Counted from the first letter of the stretch, positions 49,788-58,694 are shown. The stretch is 64,000 nucleotides of DNA from Protaetiibacter sp. (GCA_030150265.1 JASLGG010000025.1:154744-218743); one strand, 5' to 3'. Numbers and translations: made by a program. The notes: a model not told the origin generated them from the sequence alone.

Positions 49788-50692
49788 GCCTCCGGAGCGA
49801 GGGGATGCGCCTGCGCACCCGGATCGCCGCGATCGTCGGGACCGCCGCGTTCCTCGTGCTCGCCGGCACCGGCGCGGGCTACGCCTACTGGACCGCGAGC
49901 TCCGCGGTCGCCGCGAGCGCGCAGTCGACGGGCGCCACCGTCGCGCTGACCGTGCCGACCGCGCTCACGACCACCTACACGAGCTCCTCCACCGGGCCGG
50001 TGATCGGGGCACTCACGCTCGCGAACACCGGCGGTGCCCCGCTCGGCCTCGCCCTCACCGCGGGCAGCACCAACGCGAGCCTGTCCGGCGCGATCTCGCT
50101 GCGGCTCTGGCTGCAGACCGGCGGCAACTGCGGCACCACCGTGCCCGCGTCCGGCGTCACGACCGGCACCCTCGCGGCGCCGCCCGCCCTTCCCGCGGGA
50201 GCGACGAGCGCCGCCGCGGGCGCGAGCGTCGTCGTGTGCGCCGCGACCGCCTTCACCGGCACCTACGCGACCTTCGCCGGCCAGTCGACGACCGTGACCC
50301 TGACGCTCACCGGCTCCGTCGGCACCGCCTGGCGCCCGACCGCGACGGGGAGCTTCACACAGAGCCTCGCCAACTCGGTCCCATCCTTCACCTGCACGAA
50401 CAACGGCGGCAACATCACAATCACCTGGGCGAACACCGCGACTGCGAACACCACCACCAAGTACCGATCACGCATCAACGGCGTTCTCGCGACCGGTCTC
50501 TCTGATCGAGACTTCTACTACCAGTCGTATTCGAACCAGAGCATCTCGGGCACGGGCCTTCCGAACGCGGCGGGTGTTTACACCTGGAACATCGAGGAAA
50601 CAACCAACGGCGTCACGACCGTGGCGTACACGGGCAATGTCGAGGTCTACTACTACACGGCCTGGAACGCGTGGAGTCTGCGATGCGCATGA
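49784..50692 (+). CDS. SipW-class secreted protein 3 with distinct C-terminal domain
   Basis: The 302-residue protein has the same signature, GTAAFLVLAGTGAGYAYWTASS, and an N-terminal half like protein 2 (including NCGTT and VVCAAT cysteines). From about residue 200 a different domain begins (SFTCTNNGGNITITWANTA, then KYRSRINGVLATGLSDRDFY, EVYYYTAWNAWSLRCA), aromatic and polar, resembling a fibronectin type III-like fold, and its DNA is visibly less GC-rich than the rest of the gene. The start overlaps the previous stop. Confidence 0.83.
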   Translation: MSLRSEGMRLRTRIAAIVGTAAFLVLAGTGAGYAYWTASSAVAASAQSTGATVALTVPTALTTTYTSSSTGPVIGALTLANTGGAPLGLALTAGSTNASLSGAISLRLWLQTGGNCGTTVPASGVTTGTLAAPPALPAGATSAAAGASVVVCAATAFTGTYATFAGQSTTVTLTLTGSVGTAWRPTATGSFTQSLANSVPSFTCTNNGGNITITWANTATANTTTKYRSRINGVLATGLSDRDFYYQSYSNQSISGTGLPNAAGVYTWNIEETTNGVTTVAYTGNVEVYYYTAWNAWSLRCA

Positions 50693-51591
50693 CACTCGGG
50701 CATGGCGTTGCGGCGCTCGCCGTCGCACTCACCGCGACGCTGCTCGGCCCCGCGGCATCCGTCTCCGCCGCCCCGGGCGGCCTCGAGTACTCGCGCGACG
50801 GCGTCAGCTGGACGAGCGCGACCCCCGCCGGGGTGTTCGACACGGCGCCCGTGCTCGTGCCGGGCGGCGCCGCCACCTCGACGTGGCGCATCCGCAACGC
50901 CCACGGCACCCCGGCGCGCTTCACGGCGGTCGTGACCTCGCTGCACTGGTCGAGCGCCGCCGCCGCGGGCGTGTTCCGCATCGCGGCACAGGACCAGAAC
51001 GGCGCGGGCCTCGCCGCGACGCCCGTCGGCTCGATCGGCAGCTGCACCGCCGTCGTGCCGCAGCGGGTGCTGCGGCCCGGGGAGAGCGTCACGGTGACGG
51101 TTACGGTCGATATCCCTTCCAGCGTCGGCGGCAGCACCGGCATGGGCGAGAGCATGGGCTTCGCGCTCGCGCTCTCGCTCGCCGACCCGGGTGCGACGGT
51201 CGGCGCGGCCGGCTGCCCGAGCGGTGCCGCCGTCATCCCGATGGCACCGGGTGCGGGCGGCACCGGGCCGGGCGAGGCGGCCGCCGGCGGCACCGCATCC
51301 GGAACCCCCGCCGAGGTCGACGAGGGCGACGCCCGTGACTACGAGCACAACCTCGAGGGCTGGGGCGCGCTCGCCGAGGACTGGGTGCGCTGCGGCACCG
51401 CGCTCGCGGCCGCCGTGATCACCGGCACCTCGTCGGTGCCGTGCCGTGACGCCTTCTCCAACGACGGTGCCGCCTTCTTCGTGGTCGGGATGTTCGTGCT
51501 CGTCGCGATCCTCTGGTTCCTGCTCTTCTGGCGCCGTCGCCGGCGCGACGACGAGGAGGACGAGGCACCCGCGGACGGAGGCGCCCGATGA
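50683..51591 (+). CDS. Secreted protein with C-terminal membrane anchor, in SipW cassette
   Basis: A protein of about 302 residues whose start is ATG 50683 (GGAG 6 nt upstream) or ATG 50689. It has a normal signal peptide (LGHGVAALAVALTATLLGPAA), a beta-rich outer domain (GLEYSRDGVSWTSATPAGVF, STWRIRNAHGTPARFTAVVT), a Gly/Ala linker (about 185-210), a Cys-containing segment, and a final helix FFVVGMFVLVAILWFLLFW with RRRRRDDEEDE behind it. It may be the membrane anchor of the extracellular structure; this is only inferred. It overlaps the sipW gene. Confidence 0.8.
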   Translation: MRMTLGHGVAALAVALTATLLGPAASVSAAPGGLEYSRDGVSWTSATPAGVFDTAPVLVPGGAATSTWRIRNAHGTPARFTAVVTSLHWSSAAAAGVFRIAAQDQNGAGLAATPVGSIGSCTAVVPQRVLRPGESVTVTVTVDIPSSVGGSTGMGESMGFALALSLADPGATVGAAGCPSGAAVIPMAPGAGGTGPGEAAAGGTASGTPAEVDEGDARDYEHNLEGWGALAEDWVRCGTALAAAVITGTSSVPCRDAFSNDGAAFFVVGMFVLVAILWFLLFWRRRRRDDEEDEAPADGGAR

Positions 51592-52196
51592 GCCGTCATC
51601 GCAAGCGCGGGGCGCTGCACGCGATCGGCGTCGGGCTGAGCGCGGGCTTCCTGGGGCTCATGGCGCTGCTCGCCGTGCTCGTGGTCGTGCTGCCGCTCTC
51701 GGTCGGCGGAAGCCCGCTCACGGTGCTCACGAGCTCGATGGAGCCGAAGCTGCCGCCCGGCACCCTCGTGGTCGTGCGGCCCGCGGCGATCGACGACATC
51801 CGCATCGGCGAGGTCGTCACCTATCAGCTCCGTTCGGGCGAGCCCGAGCTCGTCACGCACCGCGTGGTCGAGCGGATCGTCGACACGGATGGCGCGACGA
51901 CCCTCGTCACGAAGGGCGACAACAACGCAGCGCCCGACCCGGCGCCGGTGCGCGCCGTGCAGATCCGCGGAACCGTCTGGTACGCGATCCCGTACCTCGG
52001 CTGGGTGAACACCTGGCTCACGGGCGACACGCGGGCGATCATCGTGCCGATCCTCGCGGCGCTCCTGTTCGGCTACGCGCTCTGGATGGTGATCGGCAGC
52101 ATCCGGGAGCGGCGTCGCCGCGCCCGGGCACATCGCGGCAGGCAGGGCCCCGAGCACGCATACGCATCCGCCCGGGAGGCGTCGCCCGTAGGCTGA
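51588..52196 (+). CDS. sipW: SipW-type signal peptidase (archaeal/ER Ser-His class)
   Basis: This 202-residue protein is a second signal peptidase I, of the Ser-His type found in archaea, the ER and Bacillus SipW. It has membrane helices near residues 17-40 and 144-166, Ser50 in LTVLTSSMEPKLPPG, His91 in ELVTHRVVERI (in place of the Lys of LepB), and the Asp box VTKGDNNAAPDPAPVR. It probably cleaves the three SipW-class signals encoded just upstream. Its stop lies in the -10 box of glgP. Confidence 0.92.
   Translation: MSRHRKRGALHAIGVGLSAGFLGLMALLAVLVVVLPLSVGGSPLTVLTSSMEPKLPPGTLVVVRPAAIDDIRIGEVVTYQLRSGEPELVTHRVVERIVDTDGATTLVTKGDNNAAPDPAPVRAVQIRGTVWYAIPYLGWVNTWLTGDTRAIIVPILAALLFGYALWMVIGSIRERRRRARAHRGRQGPEHAYASAREASPVG
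52189..52194 (+). promoter_or_regulatory. glgP -10 box
   Basis: TAGGCT overlaps the sipW stop codon and lies 7 nt upstream of the glgP GTG, so glgP can be transcribed separately as a leaderless message. Confidence 0.55.
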
Positions 52197-52201
52197 GACG
52201 A

Positions 52202-54760
52202 GTGAAGGCCATCCGTCGGTTCACCGTCCGCACCGTGCTCCCCGAGGCGCTCGCGTCGCTCGAGGAGCTCGCCGCCAACCTGCGCTGGTCGTGGCACGGG
52301 CCCACGCAGGAGCTGTTCCGCGACATCGCCCCCGAGCTGTGGGACGAGCAGGACCACGACCCCTACGGGGTGCTCGGCGAGGTGTCCCCGGCGCGGCTCG
52401 CCGAGCTCGCCGCCGACGGGGACTACCTCGCCCGCGCGGCGGCGCTCCGCGACGAGCTCCGCGCCTACCTCGCGGAGCCGCGCTGGTATCAGACCCTGGG
52501 CGCCGACGCCCCCGCGACGATCGCCTACTTCTCACCCGAGTACGGCATCGCGGATGCGCTTCCCCAGTACTCCGGCGGGCTCGGCATCCTCGCGGGCGAC
52601 CACCTCAAGTCGGCGTCCGACCTCGGGGTGCCGATCGTCGGCGTCGGCCTCTTCTACCGGGTGGGCTACTTCCGGCAGGCCATCTCGCGCGAGGGCTGGC
52701 AGCTCGAGAGCTACCCCGTGCTCGACCCCGACGGACTGCCCATGAGCGTGCTGCGCGGCCCGGACGGCGCGGCGCTCCAGGTCGTGCTCGCCCTGCCGGA
52801 CGGCGCCGCGCTCACGGCGCGCATCTGGCGGCTCGCGGTCGGCCGCGTGACGCTGCTGCTGCTCGACACCGACATCCCGGAGAACTCGGAGGAGCTGCGC
52901 ACCGTCACCGACCGGCTCTACGGGGGCGGCGGGGAGCACCGGCTGCTCCAGGAGCTGCTGCTCGGCATCGGCGGGGCGCGCGCGGTCGCGCTCTACACGG
53001 AGCTCGCCGGCATCCCCGCCCCGACCGTGTTCCACACCAACGAGGGGCACGCGGGTTTCCTCGGCCTCGAGCGCATCCGCGAGCTGGTCGGCGACGGGCT
53101 CTCGTTCCCCGAGGCGCTCGAGGTGGTGCGCGCGGGCACGGTGTTCACGACCCACACGCCGGTTCCGGCGGGCATCGACCGCTTCGAGGCCCCGCTCGTG
53201 GAGCGCTACTTCACCGGCGCGTTGCTCCCAGGTGTCGACGTGCACGACGTGCTCGCGCTCGGCGCCGAGGACTACGAGGGCGGCACCCCGGACACCTTCA
53301 ACATGGCCGTCATGGGCCTCCGCCTCGCGCAGCGCGCCAACGGCGTCTCGCTCCTGCACGGCGAGGTCAGCCGTCACATGTTCGGCGCGCTGTGGCCGGG
53401 ATTCGACACGGCGGATGTGCCGATCACCTCGATCACGAACGGCGTGCACCCCGCCACCTGGACCGACCCCGAGGTGCGCGCGCTCGCGGCGGCGAGGCTC
53501 GGCACCGACGACGCGACAGCCTGCGACTGGACCTCGGACGCCGTGACCGACGCCGAGCTGTGGCAGTTGCGCGGGAAGCTGCGGGCGCAGCTCGTCGACG
53601 ACGCACGGCGCCGGATGCGGGCCGCCTGGGACGAGCAGAACCCCGGCGCCGCCGTGCCGCCGTGGTATCGCGAGCTCCTCTCGCCCGAGGTGCTCACGAT
53701 CGGCTTCGCGCGGCGCGTTCCCACCTACAAGCGCCTGACGCTCATGCTGCAGGACCCGGAGCGGCTCCGCGCGCTGCTGACCGACCCCGAGCGGCCCGTG
53801 CAGATCGTCGTGGCCGGCAAGTCGCACCCGGCCGACGACGGCGGCAAGCGGCTCATCCAGACCCTCGTCGAGTTCTCGCAGGACCCGGCGGTGCGCGCAT
53901 CGCTCGTGTTCCTGCCCGACTACGACATCGGCATGGCGCAGACCCTCTACCCGGGCTGCGACGTGTGGCTCAACAACCCGCTGCGTCCGCTCGAGGCGTG
54001 CGGCACCTCGGGCATGAAGGCGGCGCTCAACGGATCGCTCAACCTGTCGATCCTCGACGGCTGGTGGGCGGAGTTCCACGACGAGCACAATGGCTGGGCG
54101 ATCCCCTCCGCGGATGCCGCGGGCGACTCCGACGAGCGCGACGCCCTCGAGGCGGCCGCCATGTACGACCTCATCGAGCACCAGATCGCGCCGCGCTTCT
54201 ACGACCGCGGCGCGGACGGGGTGCCGGGCGGCTGGGTCTCCGACATCCGGCACACCCTCGCGACGCTCTCGCCGGCCCTCTCGGCGGACCGGATGGTGCG
54301 CGAGTACGTCGAGCGGCTGTACCTGCCGGCGGCGGCCGCCGAGCGCACGATCACGGCCGACGACGCGGCGCCCGCCCGCGCGCTCGCGGCCTGGGTCGCC
54401 CGGGTGCGCGCCGCCTGGCCCGAGGTGCATGTGGCGCACGTGGAGTCGGGCGGCGTCGACGCCTCGCCGCACGTGGGGGAGGAGCTGCGGGTGCGCGCCT
54501 TCGTGGAGCTCGGCGACCTCACCCCCGACGACGTCGCGGTCGAGCTCGTGCACGGCCGGCCACGCGCGGGGGAGGAGCTCGGGGAGACCCACGCCGTCCC
54601 CCTCGAGCTGGAGAGCCACGACCTCGGCAAGCCCGCCGTCTACCTCGGCTCGGTGCGCTTCGACCGCGCGGGCGCCTTCGGCTACACGGTGCGCGTCGTG
54701 CCGCGGAACGCGCTGCTGGCCTCGGATGCCGAGCTCGGGCTGGTGGCGCTCGCCCAGTAG
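52202..54760 (+). CDS. glgP: Alpha-glucan (glycogen) phosphorylase
   Basis: GlgP releases glucose-1-phosphate from glycogen. The 852-residue protein starts with GTG (VKAIRRFTVRTVLPEALASL), the N-terminus of the large mycobacterial-type glucan phosphorylases. It has AYFSPEYGIADALPQYSGGL and GILAGDHLKSASDLGVP near residues 105-140, VFHTNEGHAGFLGLERI, and the PLP site in RPLEACGTSGMKAALNGSLN (Lys near residue 608). It ends in an N-terminal-domain-like beta region. A large inverted repeat follows the stop. Confidence 0.96.
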   Translation: MKAIRRFTVRTVLPEALASLEELAANLRWSWHGPTQELFRDIAPELWDEQDHDPYGVLGEVSPARLAELAADGDYLARAAALRDELRAYLAEPRWYQTLGADAPATIAYFSPEYGIADALPQYSGGLGILAGDHLKSASDLGVPIVGVGLFYRVGYFRQAISREGWQLESYPVLDPDGLPMSVLRGPDGAALQVVLALPDGAALTARIWRLAVGRVTLLLLDTDIPENSEELRTVTDRLYGGGGEHRLLQELLLGIGGARAVALYTELAGIPAPTVFHTNEGHAGFLGLERIRELVGDGLSFPEALEVVRAGTVFTTHTPVPAGIDRFEAPLVERYFTGALLPGVDVHDVLALGAEDYEGGTPDTFNMAVMGLRLAQRANGVSLLHGEVSRHMFGALWPGFDTADVPITSITNGVHPATWTDPEVRALAAARLGTDDATACDWTSDAVTDAELWQLRGKLRAQLVDDARRRMRAAWDEQNPGAAVPPWYRELLSPEVLTIGFARRVPTYKRLTLMLQDPERLRALLTDPERPVQIVVAGKSHPADDGGKRLIQTLVEFSQDPAVRASLVFLPDYDIGMAQTLYPGCDVWLNNPLRPLEACGTSGMKAALNGSLNLSILDGWWAEFHDEHNGWAIPSADAAGDSDERDALEAAAMYDLIEHQIAPRFYDRGADGVPGGWVSDIRHTLATLSPALSADRMVREYVERLYLPAAAAERTITADDAAPARALAAWVARVRAAWPEVHVAHVESGGVDASPHVGEELRVRAFVELGDLTPDDVAVELVHGRPRAGEELGETHAVPLELESHDLGKPAVYLGSVRFDRAGAFGYTVRVVPRNALLASDAELGLVALAQ

Positions 54761-54790
54761 CGGGGCGCCGGAGGCTTGTGCCCTCCGCCT

Positions 54791-54913
54791 CCCGGATCAA
54801 GGAGTTCCTCTCCCGAATCAAGGAGCCGGTGTGACGGGTGAGGCGCATGAGGCTCGCGAGGAGCATCCGCCTCATTCCCTCCTTGATCCGGGAGAGGAAC
54901 TCCTTGATTCGGG
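54791..54913. repeat. Large inverted repeat built from CCCGRATCAAGGAG units
   Basis: Left arm 54791-54825 is CCCGGATCAAGGAG-TTCCTCT-CCCGAATCAAGGAG; right arm 54879-54913 is almost its reverse complement, differing at two positions (R exchanged). The 53-nt loop contains a further dyad (GAGGCG...CGCCTC). The structure lies between convergent glgP and ybaK, and could act as a bidirectional terminator. A lone unit is found again at 58743-58756. Confidence 0.8.
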
Positions 54914-54937
54914 CGAAGACTCGGGACGAGACCGGCG

Positions 54938-55408
54938 TCAGCGGCAGATGTCCGCGACGGCCGCATCCGTCGCCCGCACGAGGTCTGCGGGGGCGAGCCC
55001 CACGTCGAAGCCGCGCCGTCCGCCCGAGACATAGACCACGTCCCACAGCTCGGCGGTCTCGTCGAGCACCGTCTCATGGCGGGTCTTCTGGCCGATGGGG
55101 CTGATGCCGCCGACGACGTAGCCGGTGCGGCGCTCGGCGATCGCGGGGTCGGCCATCGCCGCCTTCCGGCCGCCGACCGCCGCCGCGAGGGCCTTGAGGT
55201 CCAGCCGCGAGCTGACCGGCACGATGCCCACGACGATGCGGCCGTCGACCTCGGCGAGCAGGGTCTTGAACACCTGGTCGGGGTCGGCCCCGAGCGCCGT
55301 TGCCGCCTCCATGCCGAAGTCGCGGTTGGCGGGGTCGTGCACGTAGGAGTGCTCGCTGAACGGGATGCCGGCCGCCGTGAGCGCGGCCGTCGCGGGGGTG
55401 CCCGCCAT
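54938..55408 (-). CDS. ybaK: YbaK/EbsC-family Cys-tRNA(Pro) deacylase
   Basis: This editing enzyme hydrolyses mischarged Cys-tRNA(Pro). The 156-residue protein has AALTAAGIPFSEHSYVHDP at the N-terminus, VFKTLLAEVDGRIVVGIVPV with the conserved Lys (near residue 48), LAAAVGGRKAAMADPAIAER and GYVVGGISPIGQKTRHETVLDE. The start is ATG 55408, which overlaps the stop of the upstream glgX gene (ATGA); the much longer open frame upstream is a shadow of glgX. Confidence 0.94.
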   Translation of the reverse strand: MAGTPATAALTAAGIPFSEHSYVHDPANRDFGMEAATALGADPDQVFKTLLAEVDGRIVVGIVPVSSRLDLKALAAAVGGRKAAMADPAIAERRTGYVVGGISPIGQKTRHETVLDETAELWDVVYVSGGRRGFDVGLAPADLVRATDAAVADICR

Positions 55409-57453
55409 CAGTCGGCCCGGAACAGGAGCATCGAGGTCGGCGACATCGCGAGCTGCTCGCCGGGGCGGTGCACGCCCTCGATGTGCGAGATGTCGTCGTG
55501 GCCGGAGTCCCACAGCAGCGTGTAGCGCTCGACGCCCTCGTGGGCGGGCAGGGTCACCGTCACCTCGGTCTCGAGGCCGTGCACCACGAGCAGGATGCGG
55601 TTGAACGTCTCCGACTGCGGCGTCGACGCCGCGAGGTACTGCAGCGTGCGCTCGGCCGCCGAGTCCCAGTCCTCGATCGACATCGTGGCGCCGTCCTTGT
55701 TGTACCAGTCCATCTGGGTGGCGCCCGGCGTCGTCTCGCCCCAGCGGCCGTAGCGCAGCGGCCGCAGGGCGGGGTTCTCGCGGCGGAGGCGGATGAGGGT
55801 GCGCACGATCGCGACGAGGTCCTCCTGCCACTCGCTGCGATCCCAGCTGAGCCAGGTGAGCTCCGAGTCGTGGCAGTAGGCATTGTTGTTGCCGCGCTGC
55901 GTGCGGCCGAACTCGTCGCCCGCGGTGAGCATCGGCACCCCCGCGGAGAGCAGGAGGGTGCCGAGCAGGTTGCGCACGGCCTTGCGGCGGATGGCGAGGA
56001 TCGTCTCGTCGTCGGTCGGCCCCTCGACGCCGTGGTTCCACGACTTGTTGTCGTCGGAGCCGTCGCGGTTGTTCTCGCCGTTGCCGAGGTTGTGCTTGCG
56101 GTCGTAGGCCACGAGATCGGCGGCCGTGAAGCCGTCGTGCGCCGTCACGAAGTTGATGCTCGCGAGCGGCCCGCGCTCGAGCGCGAAGACGTGGTTCGAC
56201 CCGGCCAGGCGGCGGGCGAGCGAGCCGATGCCCTCGCTCGCGGTGCCCGTCTCGCGGGCGCTCGCGATGTCGCGCAGCCAGAAGTTGCGCATCCGGTCGC
56301 GGTAGCCGTCGTTCCACTCCGACCAGCCGAACGGGAAGTTGCCCACCTGCCAGCCGCCCATGCCGACATCCCACGGCTCGGCGATCATCTTGACCCCCGC
56401 GAGGGCGGGGTCGTCGAGGATCGCGTGCAGCAGCGGATGTTCGGGCGTGAAGGCGGCGTCGTCACCGCGCCCGAGCGTCGCGGCGAGGTCGAAGCGGAAG
56501 CCGTCGACCTGCACCTCGTTCGCCCAGTAGCGGAGCGAGTCGAGCACGAGGCGCTGGGCGGCCGGGAGGGCGAAGTCGATCGTGTTGCCGCATCCGGTGG
56601 TGTCGATGTAGCTGCCGTCGGGCTCCTGGCGGTAGTAGCTCGCGTTGTCGATGCCGCGCAGCGAGCTCGTGGGCCCGCCGCGGCCCTCCTCCGAGGTGTG
56701 GTTGTAGACCACGTCGAGGATCACCTCGAGCCCGGCCTCGTGCAGCAGCCGCACCATTCCCTTGAACTCGCGCAGCACCGCGCCCGGACCCTCGGCCTGG
56801 GCCGCCGCCGTCGCGTAGGCGCCGTGCGGGGCGAAGAAGCCGAGCGAGTTGTAGCCCCAGTAGTTGAAGAGGCCCATCTTGGCGAGGCGCTGCTCCGAGA
56901 CGAACTGGTGCACCGGCAGCAGCTCGACGGCGGTGATCCCGAGGTCCGTCAGGTAGCCGATCGTCGAGGGGTGCGCGAGGCCGGCGTAGGTGCCGCGCAG
57001 CTCCTCCGGGAGCTCGGGGTTGAGCTTCGTGAGGCCCTTCAGGTGCGCCTCGTAGAGCACCGTGCGCCCGAGCGGGGTTCCGGGCTTCCCCACGTCGCCC
57101 CAGTCGAAGGCGTCGTCCTGCACGTAGCCGCGCCAGCTGCCGTCGTGCGTGCGCGCGAGCCCGCGCGCGTAGGGGTCGAGCAGCGGCAGCTCGGGGTCGA
57201 AGGCGTGGGTGGCGCCGGACGGCCCGTCGACGCTCAGCGCGTACGGCGTGCCGGGCACGAGCAGCGGGGTCGTGACGCTCCACACGTCGCCGTCGCCGCG
57301 TTCGAGCGGGATGCGCTCGGTGAGCCATCCGGGGTCCTTCCCGTCGAAGACGCACAGCTCGATCGCGCTCGCGTTCGCGCTCCACACCCGCAGCTCGGCG
57401 CCTCCGGCGACCGGGTGCACGCCGAGGCTGCGGAGCGGATCGGCGGGCGACAT
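55408..57453 (-). CDS. glgX: Glycogen debranching enzyme GlgX
   Basis: GlgX removes alpha-1,6 branches from phosphorylase-limit glycogen. The 681-residue GH13 protein has the N-terminal CBM48 (residues 10-110), FNYWGYNSLGFFAPHGAYAT, VYNHTSEEG, the nucleophile Asp in QVDGFRFDLAATLGR, the acid Glu in KMIAEPWDVGMGGW, and VTAHDGFTAADLVAY. TAACCT lies 7 nt upstream of the ATG (leaderless). It is co-transcribed with ybaK. It completes the glucan set in this locus with glgB, glgE and glgP. Confidence 0.96.
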   Translation of the reverse strand: MSPADPLRSLGVHPVAGGAELRVWSANASAIELCVFDGKDPGWLTERIPLERGDGDVWSVTTPLLVPGTPYALSVDGPSGATHAFDPELPLLDPYARGLARTHDGSWRGYVQDDAFDWGDVGKPGTPLGRTVLYEAHLKGLTKLNPELPEELRGTYAGLAHPSTIGYLTDLGITAVELLPVHQFVSEQRLAKMGLFNYWGYNSLGFFAPHGAYATAAAQAEGPGAVLREFKGMVRLLHEAGLEVILDVVYNHTSEEGRGGPTSSLRGIDNASYYRQEPDGSYIDTTGCGNTIDFALPAAQRLVLDSLRYWANEVQVDGFRFDLAATLGRGDDAAFTPEHPLLHAILDDPALAGVKMIAEPWDVGMGGWQVGNFPFGWSEWNDGYRDRMRNFWLRDIASARETGTASEGIGSLARRLAGSNHVFALERGPLASINFVTAHDGFTAADLVAYDRKHNLGNGENNRDGSDDNKSWNHGVEGPTDDETILAIRRKAVRNLLGTLLLSAGVPMLTAGDEFGRTQRGNNNAYCHDSELTWLSWDRSEWQEDLVAIVRTLIRLRRENPALRPLRYGRWGETTPGATQMDWYNKDGATMSIEDWDSAAERTLQYLAASTPQSETFNRILLVVHGLETEVTVTLPAHEGVERYTLLWDSGHDDISHIEGVHRPGEQLAMSPTSMLLFRAD

Positions 57454-57530
57454 GCCCTCTAGGTTAGGACGTGCGGATGACGCTCCCCTGCACGCGGGGC
57501 GGCGCGGGCCCTGACGGGAGGAGGCGCGGG

Positions 57531-58694
57531 ATGGCGGTGTACCTCGACCACGCCGCGACCTCGCCCATGCCGCCCGAGGTGCTCGCGGCCTACACCTCGG
57601 CGCTTGGCGTGGTCGGCAACCCCGCGTCGATCCACGGCGCGGGTCAGACCGCGCGCGAGCTGCTCGAGACGGGGCGGGAGGCGGTGGCGCGCGGGGTCGG
57701 CGCCGACCCCGTCGAGGTCGTGCTGACGAGCGGCGGCACCGAGTCGGTCAACCTCGCCGTCAAGGGGCTGTACTGGGAGCGCGTGCGGCGGCGCGGCGGC
57801 GGGGCGCTGCGGATCGTGGTGCCCGACGGCGAGCACCACGCGACGCTCGACGCGGTCGCCTGGCTGGAGCGGCACGAGGGCGCGATCGTCGAGCGGGTCC
57901 CGGTCGACGCGCTCGGCCGCATCCGGCTCGACGCCCTCGAGAGGGCGCTCGCCGGTGGAGGTCACGAGGTCGCGCTCGTGACGGCGCTGTGGGCGAACAA
58001 CGAGGTCGGCACCGTGCAGCCCGTCGCCGAGATCGTCGAGCTCGCCCACGCGCACGGGGTGCCCGTGCACCTCGACGCGGTCGCGGCGCTCGGACAGCTG
58101 CCGATCGACATGCGCGCGGTGGGGGCGGATGCGGTGTCGCTCTCGGCGCACAAGGTCGGGGGGCCGGTCGGGGTCGGTGCGCTCGTGCTCGCGCGCTCCG
58201 CGGCCGTCGAGCCGCTGCTGCACGGCGGGGACCAGCAACGGGGACGTGCGGGCACCCAGGATGCCGCGGGCGCAGCGGCCTTCGGCGTCGCGGTCGCGCG
58301 GGCGGTGGGGGAGCTGCCGCTCGACCGGGTCTCGGCGCTGCGCGACCGTCTCGTGGCGGGGGTGCTCGCGACGGTCGACGGCGCGGTGCTGCGCGGCGAC
58401 CCGGCGCCGACGCGGCGCCTGCCGGGCAACGCGCACTTCACCTTCGCGGGGGTCGACGGCGACTCCCTGCTCTACCTGCTCGACGCATCCGGGATCGCGG
58501 TGTCGACCGGCTCGGCGTGCCAGGCCGGCGTGCCCGAGCTCTCGCACGTGCTGCTCGCGATGGGCGTGCCCGAGGCGGAGGCGCGCGGTGCCCTCCGCAT
58601 CACGCTCGGCCACGACTCGACGGACGCCGAGGTCGACGCGTTCCTCGGCGCGCTCCCGGATGCGGTGCGCCGCGCCCGGGCCGCCGCCGGCTGA
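57531..58694 (+). CDS. Cysteine desulfurase family protein (NifS/IscS-like)
   Basis: The 387-residue PLP enzyme has YLDHAATSPMPPEVL at the N-terminus, LTSGGTESVNLAVKG, the PLP lysine in SLSAHKVGGPVGVGALV and the cysteine-bearing loop VSTGSACQAGVPELSHVLLAM. It provides sulfur for tRNA thiolation or iron-sulfur clusters; in actinobacteria this type often precedes mnmA, which is not found here. It starts after GGGAGGAGGCGCGGG, with an excellent ribosome binding site. Confidence 0.92.
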   Translation: MAVYLDHAATSPMPPEVLAAYTSALGVVGNPASIHGAGQTARELLETGREAVARGVGADPVEVVLTSGGTESVNLAVKGLYWERVRRRGGGALRIVVPDGEHHATLDAVAWLERHEGAIVERVPVDALGRIRLDALERALAGGGHEVALVTALWANNEVGTVQPVAEIVELAHAHGVPVHLDAVAALGQLPIDMRAVGADAVSLSAHKVGGPVGVGALVLARSAAVEPLLHGGDQQRGRAGTQDAAGAAAFGVAVARAVGELPLDRVSALRDRLVAGVLATVDGAVLRGDPAPTRRLPGNAHFTFAGVDGDSLLYLLDASGIAVSTGSACQAGVPELSHVLLAMGVPEAEARGALRITLGHDSTDAEVDAFLGALPDAVRRARAAAG

